A stretch of 64,000 bases of DNA from Artemisia argyi (GCA_030686995.1 CM060695.1:101708871-101772870); one strand, 5' to 3'. Positions 33,853-47,194 are shown, counted from the first letter of the stretch. Notes: generated from the sequence alone by a model not told the origin. Translations and numbers: made by a program.

Positions 33853-36845
33853 TGTCACAACTTGTAATTTCCGGTCATTTTCCAAACCTCGACAATTTAC
33901 TATTCACAAGTTACTATTCATCATTTACTATTCATCGATCACTATTCACCGTTTTTGAGGTCAATTTGACATTCCGAGAAACATTCATAAATTTTACTAT
34001 TCACTTGACACTATTCATTCCGGAAGAAATATCACTATTCACGTGCATTACTCATGTCATCGTAAATTTAGTTTACGAGTATTTAAATTCGCGTAACCGT
34101 ATTGGTTCGTGTGCGAATTCATGCATTATCATTGGGACATCTCATACAGACTAGAAATAGTCTGCATATCATCATTATGGCATTTGCATACTATTCCACT
34201 CGTAGGATATTTAAATTAGTACTTTTGGTATAATTAACTTTTACGTATAATTATTTCTATATAAACGTTAACACGCGATCAATAATGTGACTAACACGAC
34301 CGACACTTCCGACTATGATCCTAATATATTTTTATATTCATTTTAATAATCCAAAAAAAATTATTATATTAATTTACCCGGTATTTTGGAAATTTATTTA
34401 AATTAATATCGTACGTCTAATTTAATAACGACGGTTTTCATAAAAATTAAACAATAATCACCCGAACTCTCCGTACTTGTACCCGACATATTTTTACAAT
34501 TTTTACGACTTTATTATGTCCCGAATAACTTTGATAAAAATTTATTTCTAACAAACCCGGTACCCGATTACACCTAAAATTAACCAAATACTACACAATC
34601 TTACCATTAACTCCTTAAATAATTACCCAACACAAACCCCCTTTTCTCTCCTTTGTGAACCGCCCCCCCCCCCCCCCCCTCCTAAGCCATCTAATGAGCT
34701 AATCTCACCAACTCACTTTAAATGCTACCAAACTATTGTCCCTAAGTATATAATAAACTTTTTCATCCATTATTATCACAAAAATCATTTTTCTAGCTCA
34801 AGCAAACTTTTTTCTCTCATTTTCTCTTAAGTGTGAATTGACCTAGGTGATCCAAGGAGCAAGAACAACAAATTTTACAAGATCTAGGTATAAACTTGTT
34901 CACTTAGTCATCCTTGTTGGAGTTTTGAAATAGAAACTCAAGGATTAGTAGGTTTTTCATCATCTAAACTCCCTAAACCTTCAAGTAAGTTAACAAACTC
35001 ATTTTTATTATTTTTACAAGTTATTACTATGTTTATATATTTTTCTTACAAGAACTCATGCATATAATGGTTTATACCACTCTATTTTGTATATATTTAA
35101 CTTTGAGCCCTAGAGATGAACACATGAGAAACCTTTGTTAGACCTAGTGGATTGATGATGTTTAAGGACCCATGACACCCTAAGAAGGTGTATGGTAGGA
35201 TTAGACTAGTTTTGTGGTGATGGAAAGTGGCTTGATTGAGGTTAGAACTAGTTTGGAGACTTGAAAATGGTTTTTGAAACTACATATTGACCTACTGTCC
35301 CTATTTTCATTTCGTGGGAAAATCAGTAGATGGTGGCTAACTTTTGACCAAAGATTTAGAAAATACATTAAAAAACAAAACTTTAGGCGAAAGAATGGAT
35401 TAAAACGAGCTTATAACGAAGGAGATATGATTTTTGCAAATTTAACGACGAAAACTATTTTTATAAAAACTGCTTGCTGTTCGGCAGATTTCAACGGGTA
35501 AAAAGAGGTGTTAAACGTAACCTAAAGGAGCCGAGTTATTAAAAATATATTAGTATATACAAAGACGAATCCGTGGACATAAAGAACAAGGAAAACGAGC
35601 TTAAAACGACCAAGTTATACCCATTCTAACATTGTCAAACTATATATATATATATATGGACACAAATAAAAATAATAACGTACGCACTAAATGGTATATT
35701 TTCTAGAAATGTTGCTAACGACTATTTTCTTATCAAATGAATACGTATGACCCAAGAGAATATTTATACGACTTAACGACGTTATTTCAAGGTTTTCGAT
35801 ACAAGGAATTTAACGCTAACATTTTTCATACGAGATAATACGACAAGTTATATACTTCTATAAATGGACCTATTTTTCCTAAGTATGGAAACTATTTTAC
35901 TATGACGATAACTAGTATTTCCAAATTACGAGTGGTATAGGTATCATGTGCATGTGCATTCATTACATTACGGCTTGATCTTAATTAGATCACGATTATT
36001 CATTTAGGTTGCGGCTAGTGTTCGCGCCTCATTGTCCCGACTACTTTACCATCGTTGTACCATCTTTGTACTATCACTCCTGGTGAGTCTTCATAGCCCC
36101 ATTTTAATTACTTATTTGATTTAAATCCCACGGGGGAGAATACATTGCACAATTATTTTTGTACATGCCCAAGTATTAAATTCCATACATTGCTTAAGTT
36201 GCCTAATTACCACGTCTTGACAAGTCCCCTTTTTATCATGGACCGTTAATTTCTAGTACTAAGCGAGAGTGAATGAATAGATCTATTGAGGGTGACGCCT
36301 CCATTCGCGTTGGGTTGCTCCAACGGGACGAATGCGTTTCATGTCTTAACGAATTGAGTGTCTGGTAAACACTCTGGTGGGGCCATTATTAAGTCTAGCT
36401 TCGGTGCCATGAGCTTAAGAGACAATGTAGCTTTTTGACATTTTGTCACTTTACTTTATACTTGTGGGCTTATGTACTTACGAATTACTTATAAACCTAT
36501 GATTATTCACCAACTTTATGTTGACCGTTTTTCGCAATGTATTTCTCAGGTTATTAAGGTAGCTTATATTGCATACATTTGGACCTTCATGGAGTCGCGG
36601 AGTCGACGCGTCTCACCATATTTTCTGCACTTATGAAACGTTTGATCTTGTTGAACTTATTTTAACTATATTGGTAAACTCTTTTGGGGACCTAAGCTTT
36701 GTAAACTCTGAATGTTTTAATGATCAAACGCTGTATTTTCTAAACGACACTTTAGGTCGTTCAATATAACTGTAATTATGGTGCTATGACAGTCACCCCC
36801 AGGTATTCCATTCCGCTGCCATTCAGGTATTTTGGGGGTGTGACA
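33853..36845 (+). repeat. LTR 3 of element C
   Basis: 2993 bp, ends TGTGACA. C tract 17 bases; TA tract 17 bases. Private changes include CTCCTTAAAT near 34611, ACTCTGG near 36371 and CTAAACGAC near 36741. Confidence 0.97.
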
Positions 36846-36850
36846 TGGAA
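36846..36850. other. Target-site duplication TGGAA, right copy (element C)
   Basis: Matches 16688-16692. Confidence 0.95.
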
Positions 36851-37465
36851 GCTCTTTGTATAGTTGCTCTAGAAACCGTGGGGGAATGAGATGCCACGAG
36901 AGCATTGGGGAACCTTTGCATCATCAAATTCAACAGTCCTAATGGAAGCTTTACTTGCCGTGCTTGGATGACAATCTTCACTATCAATGAACCGGTCATC
37001 CAAGAATACGTTTGGGAGTTCTTAGCAACGGTTGATTTTGAGGATGAAATCACAACTATGATGGAAAATTGTTTGTTTTTCCAGCTGGGTGGTGTTAGGA
37101 GGCAAATGAGCATGAGGCAATTCATTCTAGCCATGGGGCTTTACCCTCGGAGGAGGCTTAACTCTGCGGTTTTCATAGACTACCGCAATCTTTGTTTGCG
37201 AGAGAGACCACACAACTATAATCCATCAGCATACTACCAACAAATTTCGGAGTTAGTAAGCTATGAGTCCAATAGCCCACCTACCTACAAAACCATCATG
37301 AATCCCATCCACCGTTTAGTTCACAAACTTTTGGCTGTATCAGTTCGTGCCCAGAATTCGGCATGTGAGAAAATGACGGTTGAAGACGTGTTCTTAATGC
37401 AAAGTATGGATGGAGGGGATTTTGTTGACATTCCATGTGTTGAGGCAACATTATCAAGATCTCCT
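36851..37465 (+). pseudogene. Element B gag, continuation after the element C insertion
   Basis: The reading frame left at 16692 resumes here exactly in phase. A TGA at 36887-36889 breaks it. From 36905 on it encodes an Athila ORF1/gag-like region: EFLATVDFEDE, FFQLGGVRRQMSMRQFILAM, and IHRLVHKLLAVSV in the order seen in Asteraceae Athila-type gags. The similarity ends near 37460, where a probable SIRE-like LTR begins. The rest of gag and all of pol are not in the window. The assignment is by recognition, not alignment. Confidence 0.7.
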
Positions 37466-37560
37466 TGTGTTTTAATGATAATAAATAAACCATCAAAACA
37501 CATAAAATAACAAACATTAGCCAAAATTCCCCGACTTCCATATCTGTTCCTGGTGCGCCA
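37466..37560 (+). repeat. Element D: start of a probable SIRE-like (Ty1/Copia) LTR
   Basis: Athila gag similarity stops and the sequence changes to TTGTGTTTTAATGATAAT, a common opening of SIRE/Maximus LTRs. An inverted repeat follows (TGTGTTTTAATGAT with ATCAAAACACA). The stretch is cut at 37560 by the Copia element and continues at 45365. No partner LTR is in the window. Confidence 0.5.
37556..37560. other. Target-site duplication CGCCA, left copy (Copia element)
   Basis: Identical to 45360-45364. Confidence 0.93.
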
Positions 37561-38298
37561 TATAGGTGATGTATGAATATAAAATATATAAGAATCAAAT
37601 AAACGCAGCGGAAAAACATCACCAACAACGGATTCATATTGCCATATGATCAAACAAATAATAAACAACAACATGTTATACCTTTGTAGCGTGATCGGTA
37701 GAGTCGTATGGAGACCATCACCAACACCATGAACCACCTATGAAACCAAGTGACCAAAATAGATCACCTCTATGATGGAAACACACTACACATCATAGAT
37801 CACCACCCGATGCTAATCTTGACCCCGTAACACGCGATCTAGCCTTGAACTACACTAGAATAAGGTTAGATGAGATCAAAAACACCAAACCCTAATATGG
37901 GTGTGTGTTATTTCGTGGCTCTAGGGTAGAGGAAGGGGGAGAAAAATTGGTAATTAGTTTTCTAATTTAATTTGTCATAATGACCAAATCAAGAGGAGGT
38001 TATAAGATCATATGTTACACCTAACCCCTTGAGCTATTTCCCTTGTTCCTTTCTCACCTAGGCTTGCCATGGGGGCCCTAAATAGGCTTGCCCATTTGTT
38101 TGTCTAATCCAATAAACTTAGTACTAGCTTAGTTATTAGTAGCCCGTTATTGATCCCGAGTTACGTAGTCGTATATATAATGTAAATACGATAAATACAA
38201 TATATATAATGGTGTCTCTTTGTATAAGTGTGTGACCCCATAGGCTCACATATGTCTAGCCATATAATTATTTATTATGACACGAGCATACTCCAACA
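37561..38298 (-). repeat. 3' LTR of the Copia element
   Basis: 738 bp; starts TGTTGGAGTATGCTCGTG on the minus strand at 38298. Confidence 0.95.
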
Positions 38299-38309
38299 AC
38301 TCCCAATTG
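38299..38309 (-). promoter_or_regulatory. Polypurine tract of the Copia element
   Basis: Minus strand CAATTGGGAGT directly before the LTR start. Confidence 0.8.
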
Positions 38310-41300
38310 CGACGTCATAATAATCAAGTAATTATACAAGCAAAGGTTAGCGTCTAGCAACACGCCAATGCCCCTAGAAATATGTGAGGGAAGTTTCTAA
38401 AATGTCTCATTTAAATGGTTTATATGCCATCATTCCTTTTGTTACAGATACTACGTTGAACATTAGACATGGATCAAAGTCATTCCAATTGTTCAACTAT
38501 TATGTTTCTCGATCTAGATATTGAACAAGATTACCAAGTGAATTAAGATTCATCTTAATCTCATTTTGGGTACGGCCATACAAACATCTGTTCAATTTAT
38601 CGAGGGGCTCAATAGTATCTAACTCCATGACATGTGGAGAAACAAATCCTATTTTGACTGCATGTGTCATTCATGTGTTTCAAATCACTCCTGAAAATGG
38701 TTTTTATAACTACCTTATTCAGGACAGCGTTTAACCATGTCAAAGAATAAAATTCCGCACATGCAAGACCTACTTGCATCTCAAGTCAAAGGATAAGAGA
38801 CATAACCATTTGCGAGATTCACTATTGACATCGATCCATGCAGTGGAATCTCGAAGGTTGGGTCAGTCCAATGTTCATCACAATGAACAACATATGAGTT
38901 TGGCAAATAAATCACCAACACGCTCACATTTGCCTTAATTTGATGATACTCCCGTATCGTCAGTAGTATAAATGAAGACGATAGTACCCGATATATCAAT
39001 TCATTATATAATACGACTGCTTACAGTTCCGTTATCCAAATACTAAAAACAGATATGCACAAGACTACATATAGATCGGAATCCGATGTTTCCACCATGA
39101 TCAATTTTGTTGTACAAGACAACAAGTAGTCATCTGAGTAAATTTTGAGAATACTTGTTTCAAAATTCAAAAATGTTTTGAATGATGATTGTCCTTTTGT
39201 ATGTGTGCAATCAAGTACAATACGAGTATTGCAACAATACATTCCATAGTGTGTTTGAAGCTAGTAAAACACCTACTTTAGACAGTCATAATAACAGTTT
39301 TCCAAACTGTAAAGTATTCTTATTCTTTTAATGTATAATGCATCAATGCTCTCAATCAAGCACATCTAGTTAGAGGAGTCATCATTCATGATGTCATCCT
39401 ACTACGACTAGGGTTGAGCATCATCTTAGTTATATAAGCATTAATGAATGAAAACATAATAGAGTTCCTCAAATATCCGTAAATGTTTGAACAAATATTT
39501 GGTCCTTTGCAGGTCCTTAGGTTGTTCGTTTAACAATTTATCTAATGACTTTCACTTAGATATTTGTTGTTATCAACTCATCTTGCATTCATGCAAATGA
39601 TATAAATAATCCAATACATAATATGACTTACATAATGAATCCTTTAGTTAAACTTAAGGTTTCCATTCATGCATTCAATCTCATCATATAAGATTGATCA
39701 TTGAGACTCCCCTCAATGACATGTCATATTGTGTTTAGATTATTAACCGCTTATGTTTATCCTAATAAACACATGCAACAAGATTTTATGTTTTATTTCC
39801 TAAATTCCTTAATTGAAACTTCATTCCAGGCTAAGGATTAAAGTCTAGCTTAGATGGAATATTGTTTCTTATATGTTAACAACATATGAGATTTAAGAAA
39901 ATAAATTCATTTATCCTACTTGCACTCTGAGTTCTCAGGAGTAATCTTATTTAATCAAAATCAAATTAATGATTAAATTAAGATCTCTGCTCCTAGATGC
40001 ATGATCTAATCGACACCTGGATTCTTATGTCTTGTATACATAATAAAGATTATACATATTCATAAACCCTTTTGATTACTCATCGTCCTCGCAAAAGTAA
40101 TCAAAAAGTGTTTTGAAATCCCATTGTCATATTTCATTTACATGAAAACATGTATGACAATTAATCATCTTTATACATTTAATGTTTGTAGGTATGAAGA
40201 TTTAATCATAATCAATTTCTTGAGTATGAGTAAACTCCTTCTACTACGCATGCATTAAATATGTGTACAAGTTTGTCCTTATGAGTCTTCTAGTTCAAGA
40301 AACTCATTTTAAACCTCACAGTCTAACTGATTTGGTAAGAGATCAATCAAGCTCCATGAGTGATTATCTTTCAAGGACTGCATCTTATCATTCATAGTTT
40401 TGAGCTATTCATCAGATTCAAGATCTGATAATGCATCTCTTTAGTTAGCAGGTTGACAATGATCCTCCAACTTATGTCCCTTAACATTGATATAAAATAT
40501 ATCATTCAGGCGTTAGGGGTATCCTTGCGGATTTATGAATGAGAGATATCAATCTATGGTTTAACATATGTATGTTCAACCTTAGAATGACATTAGCAAG
40601 TGTACTCAGAAGGTTGTGTATTTAGCTCTTGAATGACTTCAAGATCTAAAGGTGCTCCAACTTGCTTTTGTAAGTGGAGACTAATCTCCAAGTACTCTGC
40701 ATCTTGATAACAATAAATTGTTTTCAAGTGGGACATCCAAAATACATCGTTAGTTCTTGATTCTAGTTTGTTAATTACTTACTCTTAGGTATTTAACAAA
40801 TTCAGAACTTCAATCAAGACATAATAGGTTTCATCCCATTCCATAATACGATGGTGTCTTAAATTCCTTCTGGGTTGGAACCATATTGGGTGTATGCATG
40901 GCACATCCAATTTTCTAACCTTGATTGCTTTTGAGGTAAAAGAGTTTAAGTCATCAAAGATCAAACAATATCCATGATGGACATACTATAAAGTTGTGGT
41001 ATTCCACGTGGATAGATGTTGTGAGACTATCATACAACTCATTAGATGAACATATACTCTTTGGCTTACGTATCTGCCAATCAAGTCATACCAGATGGCA
41101 TCAATAGTATTTTTAGCCTACTGCACACTTTATATTTAAAGTCTTTGACCAAGTCAATGACTTCATGTGTATGTTTTAACTAGAAACATAAACATTAAAT
41201 ATTTTATTATACGTCATAAGTGTACATGTCTTTAACAAGAAGACATAACAAATTAACGTCTTTACTTTACGTTATAAGTCTTTCAACAAATAACGGAATT

Positions 41301-44300
41301 GATGTTTATGTCTTTACAAGAGACCTAAACATATTCAACTAAAGTAATTATGAGTGCCGACAATTAGCCTCAATAGTAATTTCAAGTTAATTACATACTT
41401 CATGATTATGAATTTACAAGAAGACATAATCATATTTACTAAACAATTCAGCAAATATGTTGAAGTAGCTTTTCATGTTATCTTGACATTTTTTTCTAAT
41501 TAGGGCAACATACATTTTACGTGTATAAGTCCTAGTAGAACCTTATTTTTCTTATCTTGCATTCAAGAAAAACCATTAGTCATATTGTTATATGTTGTAC
41601 CTTGCACACAATTAAGATTTCTCCCACTTGTGCATGGCACAACATTATGCAAGCAAATATGACAATGTCACAGATAACATATGATTTTAGTCAAAATCAA
41701 AATATAGATGTGTAGAACTTTATCACTTTTATAATGAATCATGCATAACAATTTTATTGATAACATTTCAGGAAGCAACATCAGGAATGCGACAAGTTAT
41801 CTAATAAAATTCATGCAATGGTTCTCATAAAAACTATGATGCTTCATATGTGGAAAGTAATGTATTATTTCAAGACAATCTAGAAATAAGATGGGCAACT
41901 TGTAAGTTAATAGAGCTTACAACTCCCACTGGATTAGAGAACATTACATGTGTTTCGTCACCAGTAATACAATCATGTAGCTCCCACTGGGTTAGACAAC
42001 ATTAAAAGTGTTACATCACCAGTGGAGAGTGAGTGATGATTGGATACTTTCCTGCTTTCTTTGAATATCTATACATTATTGCTAATGTGAGTCACTATGA
42101 CTAGTAACATGTACTTAGGTATTCAAGGAGTGCATCAAGTTCTAATATATAGGTGATGGGCTAGCCATCATTTTAAACTTGAAAATTAGGCTTGCAGTTC
42201 CTCCATGTTTATCGGGTTAAGACACATTGCTAGGTAATCATGCTAGTAATTGCCTTTACCACTTTTCAGTTTATTGATATTTCCGTTTTCTAATTATTTT
42301 AACTCATATTAGTTTGGTAGCTATAGAAAACATGTTTTCTAGTTATCCAAATATCTTATATTTCTTGAAGGTTTCAAAACCGGAACTAGGGTTATAAAAC
42401 GAACTTGAAAGAATAAGATGTGCAAACATACTTAACCGTTTTGACTTTACAAGACATCACGATTTCTAGAGTATGTGTGCTTTGAGTTTGATTAGAATTA
42501 GGACTATTCAAATATTCCTATTATGGCTTTTCCTCATAAGGAAAAGGATAGGAACAAGTCTCTTTCTTACATGGAAAGGAAGACTTAGTTTGATCCTTTT
42601 AACAAGAAAAGAACAAACTTTTGTTTACGATTTGTGTTGCATTAATTCATTAATTGAATTCTCAAAGTTCATATTTAGTATTTTCGATAAGTATCCTTTT
42701 AAGAAATAATTACCCCATGTTTACAATTTAAAACAATTAATTTACGTAAAAGGCTAAGATCCACATTGTGCTTCTACTATCACATCAGTTGATCTGCTAG
42801 CAATAGTAGATTCAATTGGTAGGCGACGATCACCAATTGCATTACAAGTGCAACTCTTAGATCCTTCTGGGACTCATGGCATCTAATGTCAAACAACTAG
42901 TGTCATGTAGGCATGTTTAGTCCCATCTTTGCCTCGGGTCAAGGTCTCACCGCTTAACTCGATTAAGTCATCCAATTTGAGAACGTGCGAGAATATATCT
43001 AGGTCCCACGCATAGAGAATAGTCACCTTGGGTTACAATTCAACCTAGGTCCCACGCATAGGCGAAAAGTAATTGCAAGTGTTCTCAAAATTGGATGGCA
43101 TGACTTAAATTTTGACGGGTAAAAGTTTTGATGTGAATCAAAAGGTGTACGAAAAGAGCATGCATTCATCCTTCGTAGCACAAGTTAAAAACATTTCTTA
43201 ACTTAAGTCTAATCATTGTATTAATTTATGTGTGTCAAGTTGTCCATTTTCATGATTAATATTTATCCTACGTGGATAATAAAGTTTGGACAATACATAA
43301 ATTTGAATAACATACATAACAAGTTTAGGTGTTATTTAAAAACAATGATTTCAAGTTTCAAAAACTTAGTAAAACTAAATTAAAAGACTTAGTTTTGAAA
43401 ATGGTTTGTGTTTTGTTTTAAGTTTATAGAAAACTATTTGCAATTTTACATATGATCACAAGATATATAAAAGTAAAACAAACACACAACCACAATATGC
43501 AAACCCTCAACCGATGAAAAAACCTATGCTTGGTCTCGTGAGCCATCACGAGAACCAAGAGTCAACTAGGGACAAACCACACAACCATACGGAGGACTCC
43601 CACTTGCTCCAAGACAATCAAGAGCAAGTAGAAAGCCCATAATGCACATGAAAAGTAGTTGTTGTCCTTCCAGAATTTCTGTCTTCGGGGGCCCAAAAGT
43701 CCATGAAGGAGGCTTCCCCGGGCTTAGCTCACAACTAGAAAGTTGTAGGCCCATGTCTTAGGTACCTGCAAAACAAATTTCAGCCAAAAAGACCTTACCA
43801 ATCACCGGGAAACTCCGTTTTACCAACTGGTGTTCCAGCAGTCATTTTTCGGCAAAAACGTCTTTAACTCTTTCGCCTTTCACCACCAAGCCACGATTAC
43901 ATTATATTGAAAGTAAAATACAATTAATATATACTTTTAATCTACTGTAAAAGTGCCCAAACAATGGCTACAACCAAAAGAATATAATTACATAAATGCC
44001 GAAACAATGGCAAAAACCCCAAAACACGAAATTAAACAACATAAACAACTATTCAATGCACAAGTGGTCTAGGTTTTCATCGGCTTTGCATATAAACATA
44101 ATAATACCATAATATTATGAATGAAACATGGTGTTGGCTAACTCCATAGACAAACATGCATGTATTTGCCATGGAAAACAAAATAATAACAAGAATTAAA
44201 TTGTTAGCCAACGAAAACGAAAAATTTAATTGACAAGAATTAAAACCCCGTTAGATACGTGTTTCCTATGACTTAAGGGTCAAAACCCACTGATATTAGG

Positions 44301-44606
44301 AACTTTCAAATACCATTTAACCACAGAAATATGGCCTTAGAGGCTGAATCAAAAACCGTTTCAAAAACCGATCAAAAACACGCGTTTTAGGCCATTTTTC
44401 ATGTACCCGACAAGTAACCAATTAGTGTATGCATAACAAATGGCCATGGGACCGAAAAGTGCAGATCATAAGACCCCTAAAGGGTCGTCCTATGAGGAAA
44501 AAATTGGAGCCCTAGGGCTGTTTTAACCATGGCTTCAAAAATCATCAAAAAAACGCCAGTTTTAGCCATTTTTATGCATACCCGATAATCATATGGCACA
44601 TATGAT
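38310..44606 (-). pseudogene. Decayed Copia internal region
   Basis: No long frame survives. On the minus strand 40331-40383 reads MQSLKDNHSWSLIDLLPN, like the start of a Copia reverse transcriptase, and MNGNLK near 39655-39674 resembles the FLNGNLEE string further into RT. Both lie in the expected order but are surrounded by stops. The right part (about 42750-44600) would hold gag or leader, but I recognise no domain there. Short frames in this stretch are not supported as genes. Confidence 0.65.
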
Positions 44607-44620
44607 GGCTCGTGATACCA
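44607..44620 (-). promoter_or_regulatory. Primer-binding site of the Copia element
   Basis: Minus strand TGGTATCACGAGCC, initiator-Met type, 1 bp from the LTR end. Confidence 0.8.
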
Positions 44621-44621
44621 C

Positions 44622-45359
44622 TATAGGTGATGTATGAATATAAAATATATAAGAATCAAATAAACGCAGCGGAGAAACATCACCAACAACGGATCCATAT
44701 TGCCATATGTTCAAACAAATAATAAACAACAACATGTTATACCTTTGTAGCGTGATCGGTAGAGTCGTATGGAGACCATCACCAACACCATGAACCACCT
44801 ATGAAACCAAGTGACCAAAATAGATCACCTCTATGATGGAAACACACTACACGTCATAGATCACCACCCGATGCTAGTTTTGACCCCGTAACACGCGATC
44901 TAGCCTTGAACTACACTAGAATAAGGTTAGATGACATCAAAAACACCAAACCCTAATATGGGTGTTTGTTATTTCGTGGCTCTAGGGTAGAGGAAGGGGG
45001 AGAAAAAATTGGTAATTAGTTTTCTAATTTAATTTGTCATAATGACCAAATCAAGAGGAGGTTATAAGATCATATGTTACACCTAACCCCTTGAGCAATT
45101 TCCCTTGTTCTTTTCTCACCTAGGCTTGCCATGGGGGCCCTAAATAGGCTTGCCCATTTGTTTGTCTAACCAATAAACTAAGTACTAGCTTAGTTATTAG
45201 TAGCCTGTTATTGATCTCGAGTTACGTAGTCATATATATAATGTAAATACGATAAATACAATATATATAATGGTGTCTCTGTGTATAAGTGTGTGACCCC
45301 ATAGGCTCACATATGTCTAGCCATATAATTATTTATTATGACACGAGCATACTCCAACA
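44622..45359 (-). repeat. 5' LTR of the Copia element
   Basis: 738 bp; partner of 37561-38298. Confidence 0.95.
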
Positions 45360-45364
45360 CGCCA
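45360..45364. other. Target-site duplication CGCCA, right copy (Copia element)
   Basis: Identical to 37556-37560. Confidence 0.93.
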
Positions 45365-45396
45365 CCCACGCGTCGACGCATGGGTAACGCGCCAGG
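45365..45396. repeat. GC-rich palindrome split by the Copia insertion
   Basis: Together with 37549-37560 the pre-insertion locus forms a ~44-bp imperfect palindrome centred on GCGTCGACGC, with arms CCTGGTGCG and CGCGCCAGG. The Copia element landed inside one arm. Confidence 0.75.
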
Positions 45397-46418
45397 CTAC
45401 TGTATGGTTCGGGACGAATATTGAAAGTCGGTTTTCCCCTTACCCGAAAAATGTGGATCTTTCTATTCAGGTATGAATATGATAAGTGCTTCATTAGGAA
45501 CACTCGAAACGGGTTTTAGACTTAAAGGGATTTAAAATTGCAAGCTCTCGTTTTTGTCAAAACGCCGACTCAAATATTTTATCAAACGCCTCTAGCCAAG
45601 GATTATCTAAACCTAGGGAGCTTATATATTTCACGTAACATCAAGTGAAAGCATTTATATGCTCATATCCCGTGCTTACGTCTTCTCTAATCACATAACG
45701 GGTTTACTCCCTTATTGGTCGAACTAAGTCAAAGGTCACTTTGCATAAACGCATCCTTTCCCGCATAGGATATGCTTTACAATCAAGGCAAAGCACTTAA
45801 CTTGTTTGCACCAAGGTGTTAGTTGAATACGTCGAGTCGTGGAAAGTCACGAGTTATGAGATTATGGATTCTCGACGTTGAGTTACTTGAAATTAAGTAA
45901 CCCTTGATTTCTAAATCATCTTCTTAAAACCATAATCATGTTTGTCAACTTTTTTCTTTCTTAATGACAAAATGATTATCTTTTAAACACTTCTTTGATT
46001 ATCCTTAATCATCACTTCAAATCTTCCCAAATCTTATCACCAACATTATCTTTTTATTCTCTTAAACCCTTATCTCTTCCTCCTCTCTAAATTCCACACA
46101 CGGTGAATTATTTGAACTCTCAAGCATAGGCTCCAATCCATCACATCCAATCCAACTCACCACAATCTCACCCATATCTTCATCTCTTACAAAATATTCT
46201 TTTCTTACACAATCTCTTTCATCCCTTACATGTCAACTCACATACAACTCATACCTTCTCTCTTCCTCACCAATTCCATCACATGCCAAATAATTTGAAT
46301 TTCTAAATAGGTTCCCTTTGATCCTAGCCATCCATTTCAAACAAAATCATCTCAACCCTCCATTTCATCTTTCTCTCCAAGGATGGTATATTCTCTTGGA
46401 TATTTCTTTCTAACCTAA

Positions 46419-46910
46419 TCATGGTTACTCTTTACTCTACCACGGTTAGTCTCTTAACCCTCACCCTTTCTCACCAAGGAAAGAATATCCCTTTAGCATA
46501 TTCTTTATTCTCTCCAATCCCATCCATGCCAACTCACCTAAATTCATCTTCACCATCCAATCTCTTACAACACATCTCAACCATCCATTCTTCCTCCTCT
46601 CTATTTCAACACATGCTTTTAATCTCAACCCTTCATTTCAAACCAAAACAATCTCAACCCTTCATCCACCCTTTCCCACCAAGCAAAGGATATTCCTTTG
46701 GAATATTCCTTTCTAACCCAACCATGGTTCACTCACCTAACCATGGTTAGTTCTCATCACACAACCCTAACCCAACCTTGGTTAAGTTCCAACATACATA
46801 CACACCCAACCATGGATAACTCTTAACCACACCAAGGATGGAATATTCCCTTGGATGTACCCTTCAACCCAACCATGGTTTACTCACTACCCAACCATGG
46901 TTACATTTTA
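46419..46910. repeat. Cluster of AACCATGGTT-like palindromic decamers
   Basis: Exact or near copies around 46420, 46442, 46723, 46738, 46775, 46805, 46872 and 46893, in an AC/T-rich stretch. Confidence 0.75.
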
Positions 46911-47194
46911 ACCTAACCTTCCTCACACTTCCCTTGAGGAATATACCATGGCATATTCTCTTCTCATCTAAGTCATGTGAGGAATACCCAAACTATCCCT
47001 ACCCAAGTATCCCTTCTATCCTTCTCTCTTTGATAATTGGTTTACATCCTAAACATTCTTTTACTTCACAAATGATTTTTACAAATTGTTATTTGAGTTG
47101 GTTGACCTTGAGGATGAAAAATGTTAAGGTCAATGTGTGAAGTACAATTGGGGGTTTATCAAGGTTGGATATTTAAAAGACCAAAATCCCAAGG

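Larger units (their letters stand above)
16693..36845 (+). mobile_element. Element C: Tekay-like Ty3/Gypsy element in an LTR-int-LTR-int-LTR array
   Basis: Three ~3.0-kb LTRs alternate with two ~5.58-kb internal regions. Each LTR begins TGTCACAAC and ends GGGTGTGACA. One TGGAA duplication flanks the array as a whole, so one insertion was later expanded, not two independent ones. The internal regions appear almost identical: I noticed two single-base differences (near 19922/28500 and 21046/29624) and an A-tract length change. An initiator-Met-type primer site, zinc-knuckle gag and decayed integrase of chromovirus type support a Tekay/Del-like assignment. Confidence 0.95.
37561..45359 (-). mobile_element. 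Non-autonomous Ty1/Copia element with decayed coding region
   Basis: Two 738-bp LTRs (37561-38298 and 44622-45359) flank about 6.3 kb and are bracketed by CGCCA. Minus-strand order: 5' LTR on the right (TGTTGGAGTATGCTCG...), primer site, internal relic, polypurine tract, 3' LTR on the left. The LTRs differ at roughly 2-3% of sites, yet the coding region is far more decayed. Confidence 0.92.

Noticed and set aside
43566..43754. 62-aa minus-strand frame in the Copia element
   Set aside because: No recognisable domain; probably chance in decayed gag or leader sequence.
46421..47140. Two frames of about 100 aa as a host gene
   Set aside because: Ser/Pro/His-rich translation of an AC/T-rich repeat stretch; no domain or gene-like start context.
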